Shown one piece after another: positions 23,679 to 33,700 of a stretch of DNA of 41,319 nucleotides. The stretch lies in contig DBQB01000025.1 in NCBI GenBank assembly GCA_002305685.1, forward strand, positions 1 to 41,319. Reading direction: 5' to 3'. Made by a program: the position numbers and the translations under genes. How positions within the stretch are numbered: position 1 is the first letter of the stretch; the number at the start of each line of letters is the position of its first letter. Under the pieces are notes generated by a model, which searched no databases, was not told where the DNA came from, and worked only from the letters and a program-made list of their open reading frames with translations. Source of the DNA: Ruminococcaceae bacterium UBA1405. Lineage in GTDB: Bacteria > Bacillota > Clostridia > Oscillospirales > Ruminococcaceae.

Positions 23679-24599
23679 TCAACCTTTTACCGAACCGATC
23701 ATAACGCCTTTTACAAAGTACTCCTGCATGAACAGGTACAGGATAACGGCGGGAACGGTGGAAATGATGATGGCACAGTATTTGACCACGTTGGAAACAC
23801 GAAGGGTTTCCGCTACATCAGTATAGTCGTCGGCAAACATCTCCGCTACGTCACCAGCAGAAACGGTCAAGGATGCCAAAATCTGACGGAGAACTGTCTG
23901 CAGCGGCCAGTAGGAGTTATCCCGCAGATACACCATTGCGGTGAAGTAATCGTTCCACTTTGCAACCGCATAGTACACGCTGAGCACCGCCACGATGGTG
24001 CCGGAAAGCGGAAGAACGATGCGGAAGAAATAACGGAAATGGTCTGCGCCGTCGATGGAAGCAGCCTCATAAAGCTCCCTAGGAATACTGGTGGTCATAT
24101 AGGTACGGGCTATCATGGTATTCCAAACGCTCATAGCGCCCATCAAAACCATAATCAATGGATTGTTGTAAAGGCCGATATCCCGCATTACCAGGAAGGT
24201 GGGGATCAGACCTCCGCTGAAGAACATGGTAAAGACAATCATAAAATTGACGATGCCCTTGCCAATAAACTGATTGGAAAGCGCATAAGCCATCAGCATC
24301 GTAAAGAAAATACCAATAGCAGTACCTACCACCGTGTAAACGACTGCCCACCCATAGCTGCGCCACAGGGTGCCATAGTTCATAATCTTCTCATAGCCAA
24401 TCCAGGAAAAATCCACCGGATACAGGAGAACTTCACCATTTAACACGGCATAGGGATCCGAAACGGAAGAAATAACGATTAGATATAGAGGATAAATAAC
24501 AATGAGCAGAATAAAAGCCCAGAAAATATAGTTGCAAACAGTAAAAATCTGGTCACTGCGGCTGAGTTTGATAGCAGACCCATGCTTTTCCTTTGCCAT
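23679..24599 (-). CDS. carbohydrate ABC transporter permease (LplC/YtcP type)
   Basis: 306 aa, six membrane segments starting IFTVCNYIFWAFILLIVIYPLYL (in two parts). The EAA loop PRELYEAASIDGADHFRYFF (about residues 190-210) contacts the ATPase. GTALG... segment YTVVGTAIGIFFTML and C-terminal MQEYFVKGVMIGSVKG, the latter typical of the family end. RBS AAAGGAGG. 19 nt after the partner permease gene and 72 nt before the binding-protein gene. Confidence 0.93.
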   Translation of the reverse strand: MAKEKHGSAIKLSRSDQIFTVCNYIFWAFILLIVIYPLYLIVISSVSDPYAVLNGEVLLYPVDFSWIGYEKIMNYGTLWRSYGWAVVYTVVGTAIGIFFTMLMAYALSNQFIGKGIVNFMIVFTMFFSGGLIPTFLVMRDIGLYNNPLIMVLMGAMSVWNTMIARTYMTTSIPRELYEAASIDGADHFRYFFRIVLPLSGTIVAVLSVYYAVAKWNDYFTAMVYLRDNSYWPLQTVLRQILASLTVSAGDVAEMFADDYTDVAETLRVSNVVKYCAIIISTVPAVILYLFMQEYFVKGVMIGSVKG

Positions 24600-24618
24600 A
24601 AACGGGAACCTCCTTTCT

Positions 24619-25572
24619 TTAGAACATACTGATGGAACTGGCTTCCTTGGTAATCTTGTTTACCGTCATTACCATAATGAAGCTGATTACATTCTGGAAC
24701 AAACCAATGGCGGCTGTATAGGAGAACTGGGCGTTGGTAAGACCCATCGTGTATACATAGACACCAATGGTATTGGAGGTCGCCTTATTTCCGGCGGTTT
24801 GCAACAACAGCGTTTTCTGCATATTTCCGTTCATAATACTGCCGGAGTTGAGGATAAGCATCATCATCGCCATGGGAATGATGGTAGGCAGGTCAATGTA
24901 GATAATCTGTTTGAGAATGGAAGCGCCGTCGATCCTGGCGGATTCATACAGCTCCTGATCCACACTGGTGAGCGCCGCGATATAAATGATCGTGCCCCAT
25001 CCAGAGTTCTGCCACACGGCGGAACCGATAAAGACGGTACGGAACCACTGAGGCTCTGCCATAAAGTATTGAGGAGTTCCTCCCAGAGCGGAGATCAAAA
25101 TATTGACAAAACCATTGGTAGGATCCAGGAAAATATAAAGCATACCGGCAAGAACCACGGTGGAAACAAAGTGCGGGACATAGATAACCGTCTGGGTAAA
25201 CTTTTTAAACTTTGCAGAGCCCACACGATTAAGCAGCAGCGAGAGGATAATCGGAAGCGGGAAGCTCCACAGCAGAGCATAGAGATTCAGAAGCAGCGTA
25301 TTCTTAATCAGAGTCCAGGACATATAGGAGGTAAAGAAGGTCTTGAAATGTTCCAGTCCGACCCACTCGCTTCCATTGATACCCAAAACCGCTTTATAAT
25401 CTTTAAAAGCAATCTGGATACCATAAAGTGGAAAATAGTGAAAAACGATGTAGTAGATCAATCCTGGCAGTACAAATATGTATAACTGCCAGTCGCGGGA
25501 TAGGCGCCGCTTGACGCGGGCCCATTTGACAGAGCTTGTGCTGTTTGGCGTTGCTGAAACATTGGTACTCAA
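24619..25572 (-). CDS. sugar ABC transporter permease (LplB/YteP type)
   Basis: 317 aa, six membrane segments, including LYIFVLPGLIYYIVFHYFPL and AKFKKFTQTVIYVPHFVS. EAA loop DQELYESARIDGASILKQI (about residues 220-238). TTG start at 25572 (AAGGAGG with 8 nt spacing). First gene of the importer operon, about 215 nt downstream of its promoter, giving a long leader in which I recognised no riboswitch. Confidence 0.93.
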   Translation of the reverse strand: MSTNVSATPNSTSSVKWARVKRRLSRDWQLYIFVLPGLIYYIVFHYFPLYGIQIAFKDYKAVLGINGSEWVGLEHFKTFFTSYMSWTLIKNTLLLNLYALLWSFPLPIILSLLLNRVGSAKFKKFTQTVIYVPHFVSTVVLAGMLYIFLDPTNGFVNILISALGGTPQYFMAEPQWFRTVFIGSAVWQNSGWGTIIYIAALTSVDQELYESARIDGASILKQIIYIDLPTIIPMAMMMLILNSGSIMNGNMQKTLLLQTAGNKATSNTIGVYVYTMGLTNAQFSYTAAIGLFQNVISFIMVMTVNKITKEASSISMF

Positions 25573-25795
25573 ACGAAGACCCTCCTTTTATTTATGGAAT
25601 ATAGTTAAAATATGTATCAACACCCTATCGGCCGGCAAAAGGCGTTATAAAGCCCCACCGTCTGTCTGGACGTTGTACCTTACAAAAGCCGAAAAAAATA
25701 ACCGATTGACATTCTTTATGGGACAAAAGAAGCCGTTGAACAGAATTGTGCATTTAGTATAAAACGAATCAACTTATATTGCTTTTTATGTGGCT

Positions 25796-25824
25796 ATTAT
25801 ATATCACCGATCGGTATTTGTAAA
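25796..25824 (-). promoter_or_regulatory. ABC importer promoter with palindromic operator in the spacer
   Basis: On the minus strand TTTACA (25819-25824), 17 bp, TATAAT (25796-25801). The spacer holds the perfect palindrome ACCGATCGGT (25806-25815), so a bound repressor would block RNA polymerase. The regulator gene is not in the window. Confidence 0.75.
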
Positions 25825-25980
25825 GCACTTTATCCAAAAAAAAAATATATTGTTTATAGATAGTGGTTGTTTTGCACAAAATTCACACAAAATTAGAATG
25901 TACCACATAAATTGCTGTGTTGGAATGTTTATAAACAAATTCTACATAAAATTTATTGATTTTTGAAAGATTTAATCGTA

Positions 25981-26009
25981 TTGTGAAACCCATAGAGATG
26001 AGGTATAAT
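25981..26009 (+). promoter_or_regulatory. promoter of the sialidase-like gene
   Basis: TTGTGA (25981-25986), 17 bp, TATAAT (26004-26009). It lies about 50 nt upstream of the chosen start. Confidence 0.65.
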
Positions 26010-26061
26010 GAAGGAAATTCCCGCCGTATCTCCCATATGCGACGGTTTAAGGAGGCATATG

Positions 26062-27186
26062 ATGAAACCTACCATCACAAATCACTACAACATCGGAGCC
26101 AAACGTCCTAAACTGCTCTGCGAGGATCAGACCATTTTCCTGCCGGAGGAGGGTTGGAGTTACGCCCACCACCCCTATATCGCACGGTTTCAGGAAAGAT
26201 TCTATCTTGTGTTCAGCAACGGACACGCCTGGGAAGACGACGTCGGACAGCGGATCATGCTGAGCACCGCAGAAAATTTTGAAGAATGGAGTGCGCCCTC
26301 TGTTCTTGTGGATTCCCAACCCGGCGACCCCTGCGAGGCGGTTTTGATCCCCGGCGGACTCTATGCAACCCAGGAACATCTGGTTCTGTATTTCACCCGT
26401 TTTGAATATACCGAGGAAAGCATTCAGGACGGCCACCGAAAGCCCGGCGGGCATACCCGGAAAAATTGGTGTAAATTTTATATGACAACCGAGGACGGAA
26501 GCCATTGGAGTGAACCGGTTCCCATTGATTTTAAAGGCGGAAACCATGCTCCCCGCGCCCTTCAGTCTGGCCGGCTGCTCAGCTGCGGCGGAATCACCTT
26601 CCCTTACAGCGACAACCCTGACGGGATTCATGGCTGGGTCAATGTGGGAATTGAAGAAAAATATGCCGAACACAATCAGCCTGGCGGCGTCTCGGGCGGA
26701 TCCACCTTTTTGATCTCCCATGACAACCGCCGTCCAGCAGGTTTGTGTGAGAGTTCTTTCATCCAAACCGATGACGGCGTCATTCATATGCTCATGCGCA
26801 GCGGCACCGACTATTTGTGGTGTACCGAGAGCCGAGACGATGGGGCAAGCTGGAGTGAACCCTTCCGCACCGATTTCACCGACAACCGTACCAAATTCCA
26901 CTTTGGACGGCTGCCAAACGGTACCTTCTATTATGTCGGTACCCCCGACCCCTTCCCGCCCCGTACTCGTCATCTGCTGGTACTTTCCCTTTCTGAGGAC
27001 GGACTGGACTACCGTCGTCATTTTATTTTGCGGGACGATCAGTATAAGGGACAGTACATTGGGCTGGACAAAAACGGCATTTACGGTTATCCCGATACCA
27101 TGACCCACGACGGCTATCTCTATGTGGCATATTCCATCTGTAAAGAGAGCATCCATCTGCTTCGAGTCCCCTGTGATACCCTATAG
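26062..27186 (+). CDS. sialidase-like (BNR/Asp-box) beta-propeller protein
   Basis: 374 aa. Asp-box-like turns TTEDGSHWSEP (about residue 140) and SRDDGASWSEP (about residue 255, the classical S-x-D-x-G-x-x-W), as in exo-alpha-sialidases and related propeller glycosidases. Other propeller blades: YHFGRLPNGTFYYVG-type (FHFGRLPNGTFYYVGTPDP) and GYPDTMTHDGYLYVAYS. No signal peptide, so it acts in the cytoplasm, presumably on a sugar imported by the divergent ABC system. Start ATG 26062 has AAGGAGG 6 nt upstream (ATG 26059 is the alternative). The exact activity cannot be assigned; it could be a phosphorylase- or lyase-like relative. Confidence 0.75.
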   Translation: MKPTITNHYNIGAKRPKLLCEDQTIFLPEEGWSYAHHPYIARFQERFYLVFSNGHAWEDDVGQRIMLSTAENFEEWSAPSVLVDSQPGDPCEAVLIPGGLYATQEHLVLYFTRFEYTEESIQDGHRKPGGHTRKNWCKFYMTTEDGSHWSEPVPIDFKGGNHAPRALQSGRLLSCGGITFPYSDNPDGIHGWVNVGIEEKYAEHNQPGGVSGGSTFLISHDNRRPAGLCESSFIQTDDGVIHMLMRSGTDYLWCTESRDDGASWSEPFRTDFTDNRTKFHFGRLPNGTFYYVGTPDPFPPRTRHLLVLSLSEDGLDYRRHFILRDDQYKGQYIGLDKNGIYGYPDTMTHDGYLYVAYSICKESIHLLRVPCDTL

Positions 27187-27205
27187 CCCTCAAACCCAAA
27201 AACAG

Positions 27206-27255
27206 AATCCGGGGTCTTTTGGCGCACAACAACGTCAAAAAACCCCGGATTTTTT
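27206..27255 (+). terminator. intrinsic terminator of the sialidase-like gene
   Basis: AATCCGGGGT (27206-27215) pairs with ACCCCGGATT (27242-27251). Inner TTTTGGCG pairs with CGTCAAAA; it is followed by TTTT. Confidence 0.85.
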
Positions 27256-27311
27256 AATCATTTGGATAAACCATTGGCGCAGCGCTTTCCCAGCCCCGTC
27301 GCCTTTTGTAT

Positions 27312-27974
27312 CTAAAAATGAAACCGTTTGCGAATCTCATGTCTTGTTTTCCGGCTGGCAAAGAGAAACATCCCCACAAACACCATAGCTGAGCAGAAAG
27401 AGCAGGCCGCCGACGGCCAAACCACCGTCACCCATCCACACAGTACAAACACCACTGGCAACAGCCCCATAGCAGCAATCACCAGCTGATAAACCACAAA
27501 ATCCCGCAAGCCTATGGGGCGCAGGATAATCAGCACGGTCAACAGCAGCGTGCTGAGCACCAGCAGCAGCGGAATTACATAGTTCACCGACCAGCCGTAA
27601 TGACCAAAAGAATAATCGATCACAAAGGTCAGCAGCGAGATTCCCATCGTCTGGATCAGGGTGAGCAGTCCAATATTTCTGGCGGAGCGGATGGCGAGGA
27701 TGGCGCTGATGCCCAGATACACGGTGCAGCAGATGGCGGCAAGCGCCCAAAGCCACTGAAAACCGGTCAGCTGGTTGAGCAGCAACAAACCGGTCACCAC
27801 AAACACCACCGCAAACAATATGATTTTGATGGCCAGCATATACCGGCGCAGGGAGTGCTGGCGGGGATATTCCTCCACAAACACATCGTCCTTTTGCTGT
27901 AACGGTTCCGCGCAAAGGGGACATCTGGAGATTCGATTTTCAACACTCAGACGGCATTTGTTGCAGTACATCAT
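27312..27974 (-). CDS. DUF6320 zinc-ribbon membrane protein
   Basis: 220 aa. N-terminal zinc ribbon YCNKCRLSVENRISRCPLC (residues 3-21; C-x2-C ... C-x2-C) then six hydrophobic segments: IILFAVVFVVTGLLLL, WLWALAAICCTVYLGISAIL, LLTLIQTMGISLLTFVIDY, YVIPLLLVLSTLLLTVLIIL, VVYQLVIAAMGLLPVVFVL, and AACSFCSAMVFVGMFLF. Such an arrangement is annotated as DUF6320 in clostridia, often beside an acyltransferase. Its start lies inside the acyltransferase gene (35-nt overlap, GAGGTGA upstream), indicating translational coupling. Function unknown. Confidence 0.7.
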   Translation of the reverse strand: MMYCNKCRLSVENRISRCPLCAEPLQQKDDVFVEEYPRQHSLRRYMLAIKIILFAVVFVVTGLLLLNQLTGFQWLWALAAICCTVYLGISAILAIRSARNIGLLTLIQTMGISLLTFVIDYSFGHYGWSVNYVIPLLLVLSTLLLTVLIILRPIGLRDFVVYQLVIAAMGLLPVVFVLCGWVTVVWPSAACSFCSAMVFVGMFLFASRKTRHEIRKRFHF

Positions 27975-29268
27975 CTTCGGTCACCTCATTGCATCCCACT
28001 GTGATATTCGCTCCCTGTTCCCGTAGGAAACGAAAGAAAAAACGCTGGATATCGGTCTCCTCAATCCTGGAGCTGAAGGAACAGGCCAATAGATCCCCGT
28101 AGGACACCAGTCCCAGTTTCACCGGTTGGGACGGCGTTGCGGAAAGAACCACCTCCACCCGGCGCACAAAAGGCTTCATCTGCTCCGGCAGCTCTACTCG
28201 TCCCAGATTGGAAACGGTACAGGTTTGCCCCTTCTCATTGCGCCGGAACATATACCGCAGCACCGGATTTTTCAGCACCAGCGGCACTGCGCGCAGCAGC
28301 AGATGCTGTTCCGCCTTCACATTTTGACTGAACTGGGCGGAAAGCGCCTGGGGCGTCTGGCCTTCTTTAAGCTGGCGGGCTGCCTGTTCCAAAAAACAGT
28401 CAAATAATCCCTTCTGTTCGCAGACAGCCAGATGGTCGGTATCGAACCGGATGTTGATGCAGGCAAAAAAGTTGCGCATGGTATCCGAATCGTAAAGATT
28501 GCGCAGATTGATGGGGACGTTGACCACAATGGGGCAGGTATTTTTGGTGTGGCGCTGGTTTTGGGTGTAGATGCTGTAACCCATCAACGCGGCAAGATAG
28601 GCCGTCAGCGTCACCCCTTTGGCCCGCGCCAGCTTCAAAATTTCCCCGGCACTCAGATATCCCTGGATGACCCGCATCTCCCCGGGAAACATCCGAACCC
28701 CTTCTACATGGAAGGAGCGCTGCATCCGGCGCACCATCTCCCTGGTTTTCTGGACATATTTGACAAAGCTGTTCTCCTCCATCGCCCGCAAAGATGGAAG
28801 ATCCTGGTAAAGGACAAGCCCGGCAGGAATCTGCTGGGGATAAAGCGCTTTCAAATAATGATAAAGCACCGTCTTGAGAAACACAATGGCGCCGTTTCCG
28901 TCAGCCAGAGCGTGAAACACCTCAAAATGCAGATGACATCCCAGATAGTTCATACGAAACAAATAGCAGTTGTTGGTGCTGCGATCGATTCTGGCGCAGG
29001 GGAAGGCGTAATCCTCCCGCACGATGGGTTTGGCAAAATTGGTCTCAAAATAATACCAGAAAAAGCCCTTGCGCATCTTAACCCTGAAAAGCGGCAATTC
29101 CTCCAGCGCCTTCGCCAAGGCCTGTTCCAAAACCTGCGGCTGGACCGGCTGGGAGAGCATCACCGAAATCCGAAAGACATTGGTAATGGCATCGGTGGAG
29201 ACACAGGAATACAGCTTTGCCGCATTGTCCAGCGTATGCCAATAAAATTCCTGATAATTTCGATTCAT
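27940..29268 (-). CDS. condensation-domain-like acyltransferase (alcohol acetyltransferase type)
   Basis: 442 aa of the chloramphenicol-acetyltransferase/condensation fold. The catalytic pattern H-x-x-x-D-G occurs as VFHALADGNGAIVF (about residue 133); NYLGCHLHFEVF precedes it. The C-terminal half has PIVVNVPINLRNLYDSDTMRNF-type sequence (VVNVPINLRNLYDS), NFFACINIRF and TVSNLGRVELPE, matching the D-F-G-W-type floor region in position. Start ATG at 29268 follows AGGAGGTGA. No membrane segment. Coupled to the overlapping DUF6320 gene; substrate unknown, possibly an acyl transfer to a lipid or polyketide at the membrane. Confidence 0.7.
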   Translation of the reverse strand: MNRNYQEFYWHTLDNAAKLYSCVSTDAITNVFRISVMLSQPVQPQVLEQALAKALEELPLFRVKMRKGFFWYYFETNFAKPIVREDYAFPCARIDRSTNNCYLFRMNYLGCHLHFEVFHALADGNGAIVFLKTVLYHYLKALYPQQIPAGLVLYQDLPSLRAMEENSFVKYVQKTREMVRRMQRSFHVEGVRMFPGEMRVIQGYLSAGEILKLARAKGVTLTAYLAALMGYSIYTQNQRHTKNTCPIVVNVPINLRNLYDSDTMRNFFACINIRFDTDHLAVCEQKGLFDCFLEQAARQLKEGQTPQALSAQFSQNVKAEQHLLLRAVPLVLKNPVLRYMFRRNEKGQTCTVSNLGRVELPEQMKPFVRRVEVVLSATPSQPVKLGLVSYGDLLACSFSSRIEETDIQRFFFRFLREQGANITVGCNEVTEDDVLQQMPSEC

Positions 29269-29468
29269 CTCCCCGTCACCTCCTTTTAAAACAGTCCCGA
29301 CGCCCCGCAACGCACACGCACTAAAAACCGAGGACATCGATCGCCAACTATCATTATAACATATCCGGCTCCTCCGTCACGGCCAACCGGTATATTTTAC
29401 AATACCGTCATATTTTTCCACCCAACATCCACAAGCATACCTCACGGAAATACATTATGGACAAAAAA

Positions 29469-29491
29469 GCGGTGAGATATCATCTCACCGC
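29469..29491 (-). terminator. intrinsic terminator of the foldase gene
   Basis: A 10-bp stem GCGGTGAGAT (29469-29478) / ATCTCACCGC (29482-29491). On the minus strand it is followed by TTTTTT. Confidence 0.85.
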
Positions 29492-29519
29492 CCAAAAACC
29501 TGTCGCTTTCGCCATTTGG

Positions 29520-30566
29520 TTACACAATATCCAGTTTCTTGATGTCATAGCGCTTCACCGCTGCATCGTTGAAGGTCACCGTAAGAGCATTGCCCCATTC
29601 GGTCACCGTGTTTTCGTACTCCTCCCCTTTGAGATCCGAGAGGAGATAGGATCTGTTGGTAAGGAAAAGGTCGCTATCCGTGGTTACCTCGTTGACCACC
29701 ACCAGGCACATATTGGCGTCGTCCTCAATCACAATGGGTTTGCCTTTTTCAGCGTTGCGCACAGCTTCGGTAAATGTCTCAGAATAGCCGGAAGTTTCAT
29801 AGGAAATCAGAGAGGAAGTATTGACCGGATCGTCGCTGGTCTCTTCCCCGTTGGCTACCGCTTGTTCATTGGCGTATTCCTTGGCCAGGTCTGCGATGCT
29901 TTCTCCGTTTTCCATCCGCTGCTGATAACCCTCGGCTTTCTCACGGGCAGCATCGATGCTTTCCTGGGTGGTATTTCCATCCTCTCCGGCAAGAGGAATA
30001 TAGATCCGGTCAATGCTGGCATACTGTTCGTTGAAACGGTCCAGCAGCTCCTGATCTGACACTTCCTGGGTTCCGCCCTCACCGTAGATGGCGTTGAAGA
30101 TCATGGAGTTTTTGTAACTGTTGACAATCGTTTCGGTGAAGGACTGCTCGCTGACACCGTTTTTCTCGTAGCTGCTCTGATAATAGCTCCACTGATACTG
30201 TGCCAGGGACTGGGCCTGGGAAAGGGTCTCCTCGTCCATCGTCAGACCCATCTCATCAAACTTTTGCTCCACCGCAAAATAATTTCGGACGTTTTCCAAA
30301 GCCTTGTTCTGGACCCAGGTATGCAGATCCACCCCGTCCAGCGTATTTTTCCAGATATTGTCGGTATCCGCGTCCTCGGTCAGCTCCCCAACGGCGGTGG
30401 AGTAGGCCGAAATCACATTGTTGATATATACGCCGGCGGGCATCCGTACACCGTCGCACTCCGCCCCCCAGGTGGTATCGCTACACCCGGTCACTGCAAA
30501 GACAAGGCTTCCGGCCATCAGCAGCGCGGCCCCCGCCTTCAGGGTTTTGCTCATCTGTTTCATCAT
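29520..30566 (-). CDS. PrsA/SurA-like foldase lipoprotein
   Basis: 348 aa. Signal MMKQMSKTLKAGAALLMAGS then VFAVTGC lipobox (lipidated Cys about residue 29). SurA_N-like region (about 40-190) with NVRNYFAVEQKFDEMGLTMDEE and QSFTETIVNSYKNSM. A parvulin-like region (about 200-320) has IYIPLAGEDGNTTQESIDAAREKA, FTEAVRNAEKGKPIVIEDD and VVVNEVT. The usual R-A-S-H-I-L start of the parvulin domain is replaced by IDRIYIPL, so isomerase activity may be weak or lost. Start ATG at 30566 or 30563. Downstream of mfd on the same strand but with its own spacing (157 nt). Confidence 0.75.
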   Translation of the reverse strand: MMKQMSKTLKAGAALLMAGSLVFAVTGCSDTTWGAECDGVRMPAGVYINNVISAYSTAVGELTEDADTDNIWKNTLDGVDLHTWVQNKALENVRNYFAVEQKFDEMGLTMDEETLSQAQSLAQYQWSYYQSSYEKNGVSEQSFTETIVNSYKNSMIFNAIYGEGGTQEVSDQELLDRFNEQYASIDRIYIPLAGEDGNTTQESIDAAREKAEGYQQRMENGESIADLAKEYANEQAVANGEETSDDPVNTSSLISYETSGYSETFTEAVRNAEKGKPIVIEDDANMCLVVVNEVTTDSDLFLTNRSYLLSDLKGEEYENTVTEWGNALTVTFNDAAVKRYDIKKLDIV

Positions 30567-30723
30567 CCCTATTTCATTCCTTTGTGATTTATTGTAACAA
30601 CCGGCGAAACTGTTTCCGCCCGATTCCGGCTCTCTGCGCGGAACAGACTGATTATACACCAAAATATTGGCGTTGTCTATCGCTAGTATGTGAAGGAATC
30701 CTGAATACCAAGCGGTTTTTTCT

Positions 30724-33700
30724 TCATTTTTTGCTTTTTTGACGGTTGGCTGCCCGCTGGGCCACAATCTCCTGGCGCTGCTGTGCCGCTTTTCCGGCAG
30801 CGGCCTTTTTCTCGGCGGTCAAAGCCTTCTGCATTGCCATAGCCTGTGCCAATGCGGAGCCCGGAGCTGCAGCCGTAGCTGCGGGAGCTTTTGGCGCTTT
30901 GGCGGTTGCCTTCGTCACCGGCTTAGGAGCCGGAGGTCTGGCTGGGATAACCGGCAGCGCCTCGTCCTCCTTGGTATTTTCCCCTGTGGGAGGCTGGTTT
31001 CCTTCCTTCATCGCCAGCAGCGCTTCCCGAAGGATATCCAAGGTCTTAGGCTGATCCTTTGGCTCCAGTTTCAGGTGGATGCAGGGCTCGCTCACCGCTT
31101 CCACAGCCACCCTTCCCGGATACCGCACCGAAAGGGCGCCCACCCGTTCCAGATCCAACCGCCGGGTAAAGAAGGTCAGCCGGTCCTCCCGCTGGGAAAT
31201 CTCATAGATTCCCATCTGGGAGGCCAGATTGCGCACCAGCGCAACATCGATCAGTCCCTTTACCGCCCGCGGCGGTTCCCCGAAACGGTCAATCAGCTCA
31301 TCGGTTACATCCACTGCATCCTCCTCGTTTCGGATGCCTGCAATCTTTTTATATACATCGATGCGGTTGGAAAGACTATCAATATAACTCTCGGGGATAT
31401 GGGCGCCTACCCGCACGTCAATGAGGCATTCCTCCTCCATGGCGTTTTCAGGCTTCTCCCCTTTTTCCTCCAGCACAGCCTCTCCCAGCATCTTGACATA
31501 CATATCGTATCCCACCGATTCCATATGCCCATGCTGCTGCGCTCCCAGGATATTGCCCGCTCCGCGGATTTCCAGATCTCGCATGGCAATGCGGAACCCG
31601 GAACCGAAGGAGGTAAACTCCCGGATGGCGGCAAGGCGCTTGGCAGCAATGTCGGTCATCTCCTTGTTGGGCTGGAAGGTCAGATAGGCAAAGGCACGGC
31701 GGTTGGAACGCCCCACCCGGCCCCGCAGCTGGTACAGCTGGGAAAGGCCCATCCGGTCGGCGTTCTCGATGATGAGGGTGTTGCAGTTGGAGACGTCCAC
31801 CCCCGTCTCTATGATAGTGGTACACACCAGGATATCAATCTCATGGTCCATGAGCATCCGCCAGGTGTTGGAGAGCTGTTCCTCTCCCATCCGTCCATGG
31901 GCGGTGACAATGCGCGCTCCCGGCACCAGCGCCGCGATGCGCCCCGCACAGCTGTCGATGGTGGAGATGTTGTTGTGCAGATAAAACACCTGTCCGCCCC
32001 GGCGCAGCTCCCGTTTTATCGCTTCGGCCAGAATCCCCCAATCGTGTTCCAGCACATAGGTCTGCACCGGATGGCGGTTGGCCGGAGCCTCCTCGATCAC
32101 CGACATATCCCGCACCCCCGACATAGCCATATTCAGCGTTCGAGGGATAGGGGTGGCCGAGAGGGTCAGCACATCGATGTTGTTTTTCAGCTCCTTGAGC
32201 CGTTCCTTGTGGGCCACGCCAAAACGCTGTTCCTCGTCGATGACCACAAGGCCCAAATCCTTAAACTCCACATCCTTTTGCAGCAGCCGGTGGGTGCCGA
32301 TGATGATGTCAATCTCCCCCCGCGCCAGCTCCCGAAGAATCTGTTTTTGCTGCTTCGGGGTGCGGTAACGGGAGAGGATCTCCACCTTCATGGGGAAATT
32401 CTCCAGACGGCTGCGGAAGGTATTGTAATGCTGCCAGGCCAGAATGGTGGTGGGCACCAGCACCGCCACCTGTTTGGAATCCATCACCGCCTTAAACACT
32501 GCGCGAAGGGCAACCTCCGTCTTGCCGAAACCCACATCGCCGCAAAGCAGCCTGTCCATGGGACGGGACATCTCCATATCGGATTTGATCTCGTCGATGC
32601 ACCGCAGCTGATCGTCGGTCTCGTCATAAGGAAAACGCTCCTCAAACTCCCGCTGCCAATCGGTATCCGCACTGAAAGCATAGCCTTTGGCCTTTGCCCG
32701 CTGGGCATACAGCGCAATCAGTTCTTTGGCCATATCCTTTACCGCGCTGCGTACCCGCTGTTTGGTTTTCTGCCATTCCACCGAATTGAGCTTATTGAGC
32801 CGAAGGGTCCCGTCCTCTCTGGGACCAATGTAACGGGAAACCAGATCCAGCTGGGTGACCGGCACAAACAGCGTATCGCTGCCGGCATATTTGATTTTGA
32901 TATAATCCTTGGTAACCCCCTGCATCTCCTGCTTGACAATGCCCTGGAAGATACCGATGCCGTGGGACATATGCACCACCGGATCCCCAAAATTGAGATC
33001 CGACAGGCTTTTGATCTGCTCTCCCGGCTTGTGCTTTTGCTTGCGCCGTTTTTTCAGGTTTGAGGCGGCACGGCTGTGGGTAATCACCACCGTTTTGTTT
33101 CCCGGGTACTCAAACCCGGCGCTGACACTGCCTTCCAGCAGATAGGCCCGCCCATGGACCGGATTTTTCAGCTCCTTCACAAAATCTGCCCGGATTCCTT
33201 GTTCCTGCAGATCCCTGGCCACCGAAGCGGCAAAACGCTCGGTACCCGCCATCACCACACACAGATACCCCTGATGCAGATACCCGTCCAGCTCCTCCCG
33301 CAGCAGCTCCAGCTCTCCGGACCAGGTGGAAAGCTGCATACACGGTATCTCCACCAGTTCCCGCAGCGCAATCTCCGGCAGCGTTCTGCCAAAGGTATCC
33401 AGAATCACCGTGGAAGAGCGCCGTGCTTGGGCGGCCAGATCCGCAAAATCTGCGGTGAAGGTATCACATCCTTTGAAGAGCAATCCTTCCTCAAAGAGCT
33501 GTTTGACATCCTCCTCCAGCTGCCATCCGCCGTTTTTCAGTCCTTCCCGGATGTTGACGCTCTCGCTGAGCATCAAAAAACGTTCCTTTTGCTGCCAGCG
33601 GCAGTCCAGATAGCTGAGCAAGCACGCCGGGGTGGGATAGAGCACCGGCAGATACCGGTCGATGGATTCCAGCGCCATCCCGCTCTCCAGCCGGGCGATA

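Larger units (their letters stand above)
25573..26061. other. AT-rich divergent control region between ABC importer and sialidase-like gene
   Basis: About 490 bp with no gene. It carries a promoter on each strand (listed separately) and an A-run of 10 bases near 25837-25846. Confidence 0.6.

Noticed and set aside
30739..33063. 774-aa open frame opposite mfd
   Set aside because: Antisense shadow of mfd; low-complexity His/Leu/Arg-rich translation with no domain pattern.
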